DNA of 24,098 bases from CBFDBT01 sp965603115 (GTDB taxonomy: Bacteria; Pseudomonadota; Alphaproteobacteria; Sphingomonadales; Kordiimonadaceae). Positions 15,936 through 23,925 of this stretch are shown one piece after another. Numbering within the stretch: position 1 is the stretch's first letter; every line of letters begins with the position of its first letter. The notes beneath the pieces are model-generated. The model did not search any database, had not been told where the DNA came from, and saw only the letters and a program-made list of their open reading frames with translations. Made by a program: the position numbers and the translations under genes. The DNA lies in the NCBI GenBank assembly GCA_965603115.1, contig CBFDBT010000022.1, positions 1 to 24,098 of the forward strand. Reading direction: 5' to 3'.

Positions 15936-17075
15936 TTAATAGCCAGCAAGTCTGGCAAAGCGATCCGCGTGATAATTATAGTTGCCGTAAAGGTGCTGAA
16001 TGATACGGGCACGTTTCATATAAAAACCTATATCAATTTCATCCGTCATACCGATACCGCCATGCATCTGAACTGCCTCATTGGTCGCCAGTTCAACCAC
16101 CTCACAAGCTTTAGCTTTGGCTATGCTAGCAATTATCGAGAGCGCCGGGCCATCTTCATCAGCCGCTTGCAGGGCCTTTAATACTTGTGATTTCAAAAGC
16201 TCTATCTCATTAAACAAAGCAGCAGCTCGATGTTGCAACCCTTGAAAAGTACCGATAAGAACGCCAAACTGTTTGCGCTCTTTTAAATAGTCTACAGTGA
16301 CCTCAAAGCACTGCTCAGCAATGCCCAGCATTTCAGCAGCAAGAACAGCAGACGCCTTATCAAGCGCAGGGGTAAGAACAGCCATAGCGCCACCTTCCGC
16401 GCCAACAAGTGCATCAGCGGGTACCTGTGTATTTTCAAGCGTTACCTTGGCCCAATTTCGACTATCGCTCATGATTGTGCGGTCAACAATTAAGTTGTTC
16501 GTGCCGCGATCAACAACAAACAGGCTTAAGCCTTCTGCGTCCCCAGCTTGGCCAGATGTGCGCGCAAGCACTATGATCTTATCTGCCATATGCCCGTCTG
16601 GTACAAAGCTTTTATAACCAGTTAGAACATAACCATCAGCAGATTTTTCCGCTTTGGTGCGGCAGTTTTCAGGGGCAAAATTACCGCCTTCATCAATAGC
16701 CACACTCACTACCATCTCACCGCTTGCAATAGCAGGCAAGAGAGTTTCCTTTTGTTCTTGGCTACCAGCGGACGCTATAAGCTCTGCCGCAATTACACTA
16801 CTGGCAAAAAAGGGCGAGGCTGCAAGAGTGCGACCCATTTCCTCTGCCACGATGCCAGCGCCTACATAACCAAAGCCAACCCCGCCAAACTCTTCAGGTA
16901 CGACCATAGCTGTAAAACCCATTTCAGCCATGTCTTTCCAAAAGCCCTTATCAAAGCCTGTTTCATCCTCAGCATCTCGCAGCGCGCGAAGCTGAGAAAC
17001 AGGTGCCTTTTCAGCTATAAATCCTGCAGCACTCTCTTTAAGCAGTCTTTGATCTTCATTTAATACTAAAGCCAT
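15936..17075 (-). CDS. Acyl-CoA dehydrogenase, subunit lacking the canonical glutamate (379 aa)
   Basis: An acyl-CoA dehydrogenase fold: N-terminal helical domain with FGGVGFGYVGAGIVAEEMGR (64-82), a beta domain with GYVLTGYKSFVPDG (148-161), RKQFGVLIGTFQGLQHR (267-283), and QMHGGIGMTDE (336-346). Where MCAD has the catalytic YEGT, this protein reads HLYGNYNYH (361-369), so the glutamate is replaced by tyrosine. Such subunits occur in alpha2beta2 acyl-CoA dehydrogenases, where the partner supplies the catalytic base. The partner candidate is the 389-aa gene only 12 bp upstream. GGGGGAG lies 6 nt before the ATG. It could alternatively be an active homomer using another base, but the tandem arrangement favours the heteromer. 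Confidence 0.9.
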   Translation of the reverse strand: MALVLNEDQRLLKESAAGFIAEKAPVSQLRALRDAEDETGFDKGFWKDMAEMGFTAMVVPEEFGGVGFGYVGAGIVAEEMGRTLAASPFFASSVIAAELIASAGSQEQKETLLPAIASGEMVVSVAIDEGGNFAPENCRTKAEKSADGYVLTGYKSFVPDGHMADKIIVLARTSGQAGDAEGLSLFVVDRGTNNLIVDRTIMSDSRNWAKVTLENTQVPADALVGAEGGAMAVLTPALDKASAVLAAEMLGIAEQCFEVTVDYLKERKQFGVLIGTFQGLQHRAAALFNEIELLKSQVLKALQAADEDGPALSIIASIAKAKACEVVELATNEAVQMHGGIGMTDEIDIGFYMKRARIIQHLYGNYNYHADRFARLAGY

Positions 17076-17087
17076 TATCTGCTCCCC

Positions 17088-18257
17088 CTAACCCGGCAAA
17101 CCGAGAATGCGTTTTGATATAATATTTAGCTGCACTTCTGATGTGCCACCTTCAATGGAATTGGCTTTTGAGCGCAGCCATTCTTTAGCGAGCTTACCAT
17201 CATCTGAGGATTGCCCTTCCCATTCTAACGCATCACTGCCTTTGGCTTGCAACATCAATTCAAGACGGGCTTTATTCAGCTCTGTGCCATAATATTTCAG
17301 CATGGATGACGCTGCACCTAGGCTTGCACCCGCTTTGGCTTCATCTTTAACCCGCTCCATGGTGGTCATAAAGCAGGCGGCATCAATTTCATACTTGGCA
17401 ATTTCAGCTCTGAGCATTGGATCACTTAGCTGGCCAACATCACCCCTACTTTCCATCGCAACACGCGAAACCGGTACAGGCAGACCAGCCATCCCGCCAA
17501 TCATCTCCCGCTCGTGGGTAAGCAAATATTTAGCAATAGTCCAACCTGTACCCTCTTCACCGATAAGTTGGTCCTTAGGTACCTCAACACTATCCATGAA
17601 GGTTTCACAAAAAGGCGAATTGCCTGAAATCAGCTTAATAGGCTTTGTCGAAACGCCTTTACTTTGCATATCAAACAACAGGAATGAAATTCCTTTGTGC
17701 TTAGCGGCTTCAAAGTCAGTGCGCACCAAGCAAAAAATCCAGTCTGCTTTATCAGCATATGACGTCCAGACCTTTTGGCCTGTAACCTCGTAATGGTCGC
17801 CCTTATCTTCTGCTTTAGTAGCCAAACTTGCCAAATCAGAGCCTGAATTTGGCTCACTGTAACCTTGGCACCAGCGAATTTTTCCATTGATAATATCAGG
17901 AATATATTTCTGTTTTTGTTCTTCAGAAGCAAACTTTAAAAGTGCTGGCCCGAGCATATCAATACCAAAGCTCATTAAAGCTCTGCGCGCTTTAATCCGC
18001 TTTAATTCTTGTTGCAAGACTTTGGCCTCAGCGGCATTCAATCCGCCGCCGCCATATTCTTTGGGCCACGTTGGTGTTGTCCATCCCCTTGCCGCCATAC
18101 GCTCCAGCCAAATTCGCTGATCATCACTCTGGAAAACGACATTGCGCCCTCCCCAGCAAGCATCTGCTTCACTTTTCATCGGCTCACGCATAGAAGCTGG
18201 GCAATTATCCGCTAACCATTTTCGCGCCTCTAATCGAAACTCTTCCAAATCACTCAT
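17088..18257 (-). CDS. Acyl-CoA dehydrogenase, probable catalytic partner subunit (389 aa)
   Basis: An acyl-CoA dehydrogenase of the group that includes mycobacterial FadE26/FadE28-type subunits. Features: WPKEYGGGG (64-72), the flavin-proximal CQGYSEPNSGSDLASL (130-145), GQKVWTSYADKADW (160-173), and SIEGGTSEVQ (367-376). At the exact YEGT glutamate position it carries glycine (G370), but E249 in LLTHEREMIGG is in the helix-G region where IVD-like and steroid-type enzymes place the catalytic base; this assignment is inference. It starts 47 bp after an SDR and its stop is 12 bp before the 379-aa subunit, suggesting the two are made together. Confidence 0.9.
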   Translation of the reverse strand: MSDLEEFRLEARKWLADNCPASMREPMKSEADACWGGRNVVFQSDDQRIWLERMAARGWTTPTWPKEYGGGGLNAAEAKVLQQELKRIKARRALMSFGIDMLGPALLKFASEEQKQKYIPDIINGKIRWCQGYSEPNSGSDLASLATKAEDKGDHYEVTGQKVWTSYADKADWIFCLVRTDFEAAKHKGISFLLFDMQSKGVSTKPIKLISGNSPFCETFMDSVEVPKDQLIGEEGTGWTIAKYLLTHEREMIGGMAGLPVPVSRVAMESRGDVGQLSDPMLRAEIAKYEIDAACFMTTMERVKDEAKAGASLGAASSMLKYYGTELNKARLELMLQAKGSDALEWEGQSSDDGKLAKEWLRSKANSIEGGTSEVQLNIISKRILGLPG

Positions 18258-18304
18258 GTATATAGTCTCCTAATATCCTCTGTATTTTTGAACACAGATT
18301 AAAA

Positions 18305-19072
18305 TTATGCAGTAAAACCGCCGTCCATGACGAGCGCCACACCTGTTGTAAATGCTGCTGCATCACTGGCTAAATACAGCACACCGCCCACCATATCTTC
18401 AGGCTGACCCATACGCTGTATAGGGAAATGGTCTGTATAGGATTTTAGTGTTGTCTCATCAGCTTTGAAAACAGCTGTCATCTTGGTATCAATCAAACCT
18501 GGACAAATTGCATTCACACGGACACCAAAAGGACCATATTCACGCGCGTATGCTTTAGTCATATTAATCATCGCCGCTTTGGTCATGGAATAAATGCCCT
18601 GCTTGTCACCGGGACTAATACCATTGATAGACGCCACATTAACAATCGCACCCCCAGATGCCTCTTTCATCATATTGACCGCTTCTGATGATAAGTAAAA
18701 TGGCCCTTTCAGATTAACATCTATTGTTTTATCAAAGGCCTTTTCAGGTGTGTCCCCAATCAGACCATAAAAGGGGTTTGTACCACCACAGTTCACTAGC
18801 ACATCAAGCGCACCAAACGTTTCTTTGATCCAAGCGAAAGTTTCCCTTACATCTTCCATACGACCCGCATGACAGGCTTTAGCTGTGGCGAGACCACCAT
18901 CATCACGGATGCTGCTTGCTACGGCCTCACAGGCATCTTGGTCACGACTTGATATAATCACATGGGCACCGTTCGCCGCAAATCCACGCGCTATGGCCTC
19001 TCCAATGCCGCGACTACTACCGCTGACGAAAGCAATTTTACCTGTAAAGTCCAATAGTTTTTTATAGTCCAT
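18305..19072 (-). CDS. Short-chain dehydrogenase/reductase, FabG-like (255 aa)
   Basis: A classical SDR of usual length. The NAD(P)-binding motif SGSSRGIG is at about 17-24, the catalytic tetrad serine is in NVASING, with YSMTK (YxxxK), and the C-terminus VMDGGFTA is standard. The usual NNAG is replaced by NCGG, an unusual but known type of change. ISSRD after the second strand suggests NADP(H) preference (an arginine and serine at the adenosine-ribose site). GGGAG lies 9 nt before the ATG. It lies between another SDR (18-bp gap) and the acyl-CoA dehydrogenase pair. The substrate is unknown; beta-hydroxyacyl-CoA or a ring alcohol would fit. Confidence 0.88.
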   Translation of the reverse strand: MDYKKLLDFTGKIAFVSGSSRGIGEAIARGFAANGAHVIISSRDQDACEAVASSIRDDGGLATAKACHAGRMEDVRETFAWIKETFGALDVLVNCGGTNPFYGLIGDTPEKAFDKTIDVNLKGPFYLSSEAVNMMKEASGGAIVNVASINGISPGDKQGIYSMTKAAMINMTKAYAREYGPFGVRVNAICPGLIDTKMTAVFKADETTLKSYTDHFPIQRMGQPEDMVGGVLYLASDAAAFTTGVALVMDGGFTA

Positions 19073-19090
19073 ATTTTATCACTCCCTCGC

Positions 19091-19903
19091 CTAAATAGGC
19101 AGACCTTTGTTGGCCATAACCATTCTGCGTAATTTACGCATACCGCCAATCCAGCGGTCATAATTCTCTGCTTTATGCTTGAAATATTCCACAACCTGTT
19201 CATGAGGGCGGATCATAAACTGTCCTTCGCGCATACCCTTTATGGTGCGCTCTGCAAATTCAGCCGCGGTTAAAATACCATCAAGCGCTGCTGAGCTCCC
19301 TTCAGCACCTTTGGTCATATTGCTTTCAACCGCTTGCGGGCAAACAACACCAAAGTAGAGGCCGTCATCAGAGTGCGTAATGGCAAGCGATTCAGCATAT
19401 CCCAGCGCCGCGTGCTTCGTCGTGGAATAAGCCGCATCTCCAATTTGACTAAGAAGACCAGCCGCAGACGCTGTAATCATGAAAGCCCCATGCCCTCTTT
19501 CTTTCATGCGTGGCAGAAGCGCCCTGCTCGCATGAACATGAGCGAGAACATTAATCTCCCATATCTTTTGCCACTGCTCGGTAGTTTGCGTGTAAGCATT
19601 CCAATCGGGCGCGTCGGTAAAGAGCACTCCGGCATTAGAAAAATAAAGGTCTATTGGCCCAATATCCTTTTCAATCGCTGCAATCATATCAGCGGTTGCC
19701 GCTTCGTCGGATACATCTAACTGCCAAGCAGTACCACCAATTGAAGTCGCTACTTCACGGGCTTTTTCAATGTCTCTGTCGACCACGATTATATGTTTTG
19801 CACCAGCACCATTAAAAGCTTTTGCTAGTCCGCAACCAATGCCGTGCGCGCCACCTGTTACAACAATGATTTTATCTTTTGGGTCACAGGTTTGCTTGCT
19901 CAT
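19091..19903 (-). CDS. Short-chain dehydrogenase/reductase (270 aa)
   Basis: A classical SDR with TGGAHGIG (about 16-23), an acidic residue after the second strand (VVDRD), which favours NAD(H), the SNAG motif, the serine in ITASAAG, and YSTTK as the catalytic YxxxK. The C-terminal tail (RPHEQVVEYFKHKAENYDRW, then IGGMRKLRRM) is longer than in FabG and amphipathic, possibly membrane- or partner-contacting. Its ATG overlaps the thioesterase stop (ATGA), and AGGA is close upstream, so the two are translationally coupled. The substrate is unknown. Confidence 0.87.
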   Translation of the reverse strand: MSKQTCDPKDKIIVVTGGAHGIGCGLAKAFNGAGAKHIIVVDRDIEKAREVATSIGGTAWQLDVSDEAATADMIAAIEKDIGPIDLYFSNAGVLFTDAPDWNAYTQTTEQWQKIWEINVLAHVHASRALLPRMKERGHGAFMITASAAGLLSQIGDAAYSTTKHAALGYAESLAITHSDDGLYFGVVCPQAVESNMTKGAEGSSAALDGILTAAEFAERTIKGMREGQFMIRPHEQVVEYFKHKAENYDRWIGGMRKLRRMVMANKGLPI

Positions 19904-20343
19904 AGATCATCCTTTACAAATATTTTTGTTAGTGCTGCGCGCAAATCATCATTAAGCGGCTTGGGCTTGCGGCTTTCTTTGTCTACATAGACATGGACAA
20001 AATGCCCTTCCGCTGCGGCTTCGTCTGACCCTTGTTTGAAAAGACCAATTTCATACCTCACACTGCTTGTGCCAATTCTGGTAACCCGTACACCCGCATC
20101 AATCACATCAGGAAAGGCCAGCGGCGTGAAATAATTACACTGGGTTTCAACAACCAGTCCTATTTGCTGACCACCATGAATATCAAGGGCATTTTCTTCT
20201 ATGAGATAGCCATTTACCACAGTGTCAAAATAGCTGTAATAAACAACGTTATTAACATGACCATAAATGTCGTTGTCCATCCAGCGCGTTGGGATAGTTA
20301 GGAAATATTTATAGGCTTCGCGTGTTGGTGTGAATTTTCCCAT
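19900..20343 (-). CDS. Acyl-CoA thioesterase, 4HBT hotdog family (147 aa)
   Basis: A single hotdog domain of the 4-hydroxybenzoyl-CoA thioesterase / YbgC type that would hydrolyse acyl-CoA to free acid and CoA. The signature RWMDNDIYGHVNNVVYYSYF (about 20-39) contains the catalytic aspartate and the GHVNN motif. Length is typical. The ATG overlaps the stop of the alcohol dehydrogenase by one base (TAATG), with GGAG 10 nt upstream, and its own stop overlaps the next SDR, so three genes are translationally linked. In a catabolic operon it may relieve CoA trapping by dead-end acyl-CoA intermediates; this is inference. Confidence 0.9.
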   Translation of the reverse strand: MGKFTPTREAYKYFLTIPTRWMDNDIYGHVNNVVYYSYFDTVVNGYLIEENALDIHGGQQIGLVVETQCNYFTPLAFPDVIDAGVRVTRIGTSSVRYEIGLFKQGSDEAAAEGHFVHVYVDKESRKPKPLNDDLRAALTKIFVKDDL

Positions 20344-21497
20344 TAATATGCTGCTCCATAGATAGCCCGTGCATCTTCAACTGTTATTTCACGCGGGTTA
20401 TTGACCAAAAGCCTTGTATACGTCACCGCATCTGTTGCCAGCATATCAAGGTCTTCATAACGAATGCCCATGGCTGACAATTTTGTCTCTAGACCAAGCA
20501 TTTTTGGCAACAATTCAAGATACTGGAGCAGCGCCTCACATTTATTTTTATCCGTCCCTTCAATGGTTGGGAAACAGGCCTCTGCAATTTCGGCATAAAG
20601 CCCCATACAGGCTGATTGGTTAAATTTCATCACATGCGGCATAACCAGTGCGTTAGAATGCCCATGTGGGATATGGAAAATACCCCCCAACGGATAGGCA
20701 AGCGCATGAATGCCGCCCACAGGGGCATTGGCAAAAGCTTTACCCGCAAGCATTGCTCCAAGCAGCATGGCTCGGCGTGCCTTTAAATTTTCACCCGCCT
20801 CACATGCTGCGGCTATATTGTGGCTCATAAGTGAAAGAGCCTTCAGGGCCAAACCATCGGACATGGGATTTTTCTTAATCTTACTAGTGTAAGCCTCTAT
20901 CGCATGAACCATGGCATCAACACCTGTAGCTGCTGCTACATGTGGAGGAAGCTTCAATGTTAAAGTCGCATCAAGAATTGCGATATCAGCATAAAGCTGC
21001 CTTGCAATCACACTATTTTTGGACGTTTCTCCGGTGGTAATAACAGAAATTGAGGTAACCTCACTTCCCGTACCAGCCGTTGTTGGCACAAGCACCAACG
21101 GAAGCCTATCGCCCTTTACCAGATCTATGCCATATATCTCTGTTATTTCCTGATTACCCATAGCTAAAACCGCAACCACTTTGGCAACATCCAAGGAGGA
21201 CCCACCACCAAAACCAAGTACCAAATCACACTTTTCACGCTCAGCCTGCTTTGTCGCCGCCAATACCACAGCTTCGGGTGGGTCAGCTGTGACACCATCA
21301 AAAATTTCTACATGGTGAGAAGAGGCAGTTAAGCATTTAACCACTGGGTCGATCAAACCTGTCCCGACAAGTCCCGCATCGGTGACAAGGAGTATACGCT
21401 TTTGTCCCCACCGCTCTTTAATAAGAGTGCCCAGTCGCTCAGACGTAATGCCATCTTCACATAAGATAGTAGCAACAGTATTAAACGTAAATTCCAC
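20343..21497 (-). CDS. Iron-containing alcohol dehydrogenase (384 aa, GTG start)
   Basis: A group III metal-dependent alcohol dehydrogenase that oxidises an alcohol to an aldehyde with NAD(P). It has the nucleotide-binding GFGGGSSLD (95-103), PTTAGTGSE (138-146), and the four metal ligands D194, H198 (GVDAMVHAIEAY), H264 and H278 (spacing as in FucO). Length is normal. The start codon is GTG at 21497. It lies 28 bp after the aldehyde dehydrogenase, and together they would turn an alcohol into an acid. The natural substrate is unknown. Confidence 0.93.
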   Translation of the reverse strand: MEFTFNTVATILCEDGITSERLGTLIKERWGQKRILLVTDAGLVGTGLIDPVVKCLTASSHHVEIFDGVTADPPEAVVLAATKQAEREKCDLVLGFGGGSSLDVAKVVAVLAMGNQEITEIYGIDLVKGDRLPLVLVPTTAGTGSEVTSISVITTGETSKNSVIARQLYADIAILDATLTLKLPPHVAAATGVDAMVHAIEAYTSKIKKNPMSDGLALKALSLMSHNIAAACEAGENLKARRAMLLGAMLAGKAFANAPVGGIHALAYPLGGIFHIPHGHSNALVMPHVMKFNQSACMGLYAEIAEACFPTIEGTDKNKCEALLQYLELLPKMLGLETKLSAMGIRYEDLDMLATDAVTYTRLLVNNPREITVEDARAIYGAAY

Positions 21498-21525
21498 GAA
21501 TATTCTCTTTCAAACGATGTTGATC

Positions 21526-22962
21526 TTACCCTTTTAAATCCATTTTGATGGTGCTTTGGATTTTCTTGCCATACGGCGGAATTAGACCAATCAGCCTCTC
21601 AATAGACAGCTTGGGATGCCTCAGCACCGTACGACCATGAGAAAATGTCTTGAAACCATCAAAACCATGATAATTTCCAATACCACTCGCGCCAACGCCG
21701 CCAAATGGAACCGTATCGTGCGCCCCGTGCATGACAACGCTATTTATGGTCACGCCTCCAGAAAGTGTATGATTGAGTAATTTATCTTCCTCCGCCTTAT
21801 CAGTACCAAAATAATAAAGCGCAAGGGGACGTGGCTTTGCATTGACATAGTCAATCACTTCCTCAACCCCTTTATAGGTTTTTATCGGCATCACAGGGCC
21901 AAATATCTCGCTTTGCAGCACCTTCATGTCTTCGGTAGCATCCAAAATTAAAGCGCCGGGTACTTTGTTGGTCTTATTTTGACCTTCAAAATCCTCCCCT
22001 GCAGGATTAATCATGCGCACGTCTGCCCCTTTGCTACGTGCCTCTTCAATCCAGTTTTCCAGTCTCTCGCGGTGAAGCGGTGTAATAACAGACGTGTAAT
22101 CATCGTTTGAGAGCATAGTTGGATACATGCGCTCAGCTGTTTTGGTAAAGACATCGACGAATTCATCACGCCTTGCTTCATCTATGAAAAGATAATCTGG
22201 CGCGAGACAAATCTGGCCAGCATTCATAAATTTACCAAAAGCAACACGCTCTGCGACCATCTCTAGGTCTGCCGTCTTGCTGACAAAAACTGGAGACTTA
22301 CCGCCAAGTTCTAAAGTCACAGGCGTCAGGTTTTTCGCCGCTGCCTCCATCACCAATTTACCAACAAAAGTCGGACCGGTGAAAATGATATGATCGAAAG
22401 CTTGAGAAGAAAAAGCTGCACCAACCTCAGGACCGCCTGTAATAACGCGGACTTCGGTTTCAGCAAAAGTCTCAGCGACAAGGCGCTCTATGAGAGCTGA
22501 TGTGCGCGGAGTATGTTCTGATGGTTTGATCAGTGCCCTATTTCCGGCTGCCAAGGCATTTGAAAGTGGGATAAACATCATCCCAATTGGAAAGTTCCAC
22601 GGAGCTATGATGCCAACAACACCCTTGGGCTGATAACGCACCTCAGCTTTAGCACCGAGCAAACCAAGCGGGAACCGCAGACCCCTTTTATCGGCCTTCA
22701 TCCATTTTTTGACTTGTTTTATCGCATCTTTAAAAGCGTTTACGCTGGCAACAATATCTGCAAATAAAGTTACTTCAGCACTTCTATGTCCAAAATCCTC
22801 AGACACGGCTTCAACAATCTCGTCGCGGTTATCAAGCAGCAAGCGCAAGCCTTTATTTAAACGCTTTATACGCTCATCCGCGCTTGGAACTCCAGACTTG
22901 GTGAAATCATCACGTTGAATTTTTAACAGTGACTCGAGTTGTTCTATACTGGTCTTTTCCAT
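21526..22962 (-). CDS. NAD(P)-dependent aldehyde dehydrogenase, coniferyl-aldehyde dehydrogenase-like (478 aa)
   Basis: An aldehyde dehydrogenase superfamily enzyme oxidising an aldehyde to an acid. Catalytic residues: C252 in NAGQICLAPDY, E218 in TLELGGKSP and N123 in APWNFP. Length and the C-terminal pattern (PPYGKK near the end) fit the class 3 / coniferyl-aldehyde dehydrogenase (CalB) group, which also handles fatty and terpenoid aldehydes. AGGGCGG precedes the ATG. It is the first gene of the ten-gene run. The 130 bp upstream separate it from pdxH, and the operon promoter should be there, although no convincing -35/-10 pair was found. Confidence 0.9.
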   Translation of the reverse strand: MEKTSIEQLESLLKIQRDDFTKSGVPSADERIKRLNKGLRLLLDNRDEIVEAVSEDFGHRSAEVTLFADIVASVNAFKDAIKQVKKWMKADKRGLRFPLGLLGAKAEVRYQPKGVVGIIAPWNFPIGMMFIPLSNALAAGNRALIKPSEHTPRTSALIERLVAETFAETEVRVITGGPEVGAAFSSQAFDHIIFTGPTFVGKLVMEAAAKNLTPVTLELGGKSPVFVSKTADLEMVAERVAFGKFMNAGQICLAPDYLFIDEARRDEFVDVFTKTAERMYPTMLSNDDYTSVITPLHRERLENWIEEARSKGADVRMINPAGEDFEGQNKTNKVPGALILDATEDMKVLQSEIFGPVMPIKTYKGVEEVIDYVNAKPRPLALYYFGTDKAEEDKLLNHTLSGGVTINSVVMHGAHDTVPFGGVGASGIGNYHGFDGFKTFSHGRTVLRHPKLSIERLIGLIPPYGKKIQSTIKMDLKG

Positions 22963-23092
22963 AGTAAATTCCGCCCTCTTTCAATCTGTCTTCTAGCTTC
23001 AGCAAAAAATACTGTACCTAACAGCTACAAAAATCAAAAGGATTCGCAAAAAAACATACTAAAAGTTCAAATTAATTTGTTTTTGGCTGAAT
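22963..23092. other. Gap upstream of the acyl-CoA operon
   Basis: 130 bp, AT-rich. It should hold the operon promoter (minus strand). It contains a 12-bp palindrome CAAATTAATTTG (23068-23079), 14 nt after the pdxH stop and followed on the minus strand by a T-run (23054-23048). It is too AT-rich and loopless to call a terminator, and it might be a regulator site. A GANTC site lies at 23041. Confidence 0.3.
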
Positions 23093-23692
23093 TTATGGGA
23101 AAAGTGTCTGTTTTTTCCAGCCAGATCGTCCCTCATCAACAATAAACTGTTGTCTATCATGTAAACGGAACTGTCTATCCTCCCAAAACTCGAAAGAATC
23201 AGGAATCACCCTAAATCCTGACCATTGAGGCGGTCGTGGAACAGACCCCACGCCAAATTTAGCCGTATATTTAGCGATTAGAGCTTCAAATTCTAATCGG
23301 CCTTCAAGCGGCCTCGACTGTGCAGAAGCCCAAGATCCAATTTGGCTAAGGCGGGGTCGCCCCTCAAAATAGGCATCCGCTTCTTCATCTGATACTTTCT
23401 TCACCCTACCTTCAATTCTGATCTGACGGTTAGAGGATTTCCAATGAAATAACATGGCTGCATTCATATTTGACAAGAGCTCTTCGCCTTTACGGCTTTC
23501 AAAATTTGTATAAAAAACAAACCCTTGCTCACTATGATCCTTCAAAAGAACCATGCGCACACTAGGGCGCCCATCGGCTGTAGATGTCGCAACAGCCACT
23601 GCATTATGGTTTTCAGGCTCATCTTTTTCAGCCTCAGCAAACCAAGAATCAAACCACTCAAACGGCTCAGAGAAGGGAACAAATTTTGACAC
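23093..23692 (-). CDS. pdxH: Pyridoxamine 5'-phosphate oxidase (PdxH)
   Basis: An FMN-dependent enzyme that oxidises pyridoxamine/pyridoxine 5'-phosphate to pyridoxal 5'-phosphate (vitamin B6 synthesis and salvage), cytoplasmic. Features: RMVLLKDH (FMN region), FYTNFESRKGEEL, RQIRIEGRV, QIGSWASAQS, and the C-terminal block FRVIPDSFEFWEDRQFRLHD. The size (about 199 aa) is typical. The frame can start with GTG at 23701, but GTG at 23692 is preferred because AAAGG lies 8 nt before it; no ATG is available near the N-terminus. It is divergent from the J-domain gene. Confidence 0.95.
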   Translation of the reverse strand: MSKFVPFSEPFEWFDSWFAEAEKDEPENHNAVAVATSTADGRPSVRMVLLKDHSEQGFVFYTNFESRKGEELLSNMNAAMLFHWKSSNRQIRIEGRVKKVSDEEADAYFEGRPRLSQIGSWASAQSRPLEGRLEFEALIAKYTAKFGVGSVPRPPQWSGFRVIPDSFEFWEDRQFRLHDRQQFIVDEGRSGWKKQTLFP

Positions 23693-23701
23693 GTACAGCA
23701 C

Positions 23702-23925
23702 CTTTATTATCTGGTAGTTGAATAGACAGTAACAGACACAATATATTGATTAGAATTTTATACAAAACTTTCTTGTTATTTTATTCATCTTCGATAAAAC
23801 AGCTTGAAATTATGGTCACAAATATAAAAACAGAAAATAAGCTTGAAGCTTTGTTAGGAAATTACCATTATATACATATGGGAAAAAATGCTAAATACCA
23901 ATTTTACATTTGAGTTTTGCACACG
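23702..23925. promoter_or_regulatory. Divergent intergenic region pdxH / J-domain gene
   Basis: About 224 AT-rich bp between two divergent genes, so it should hold both promoters. On the plus strand TTGAAG (23844-23849) with TTATAT 18 bp further is only a weak candidate. AAGCTT occurs twice, one base apart, around 23840-23852. No clear operator or riboswitch is seen. Confidence 0.35.

Noticed and set aside
17302..17793. 163-codon plus-strand frame opposite the 389-aa acyl-CoA dehydrogenase
   Set aside because: Antisense shadow of a well-supported gene, with no recognisable domain or ribosome-binding site.
23048..23079. Palindrome plus T-run after pdxH as a terminator
   Set aside because: The palindrome is entirely AT-rich apart from its end bases and has no loop, so a stable RNA hairpin is unlikely; kept only as a note.
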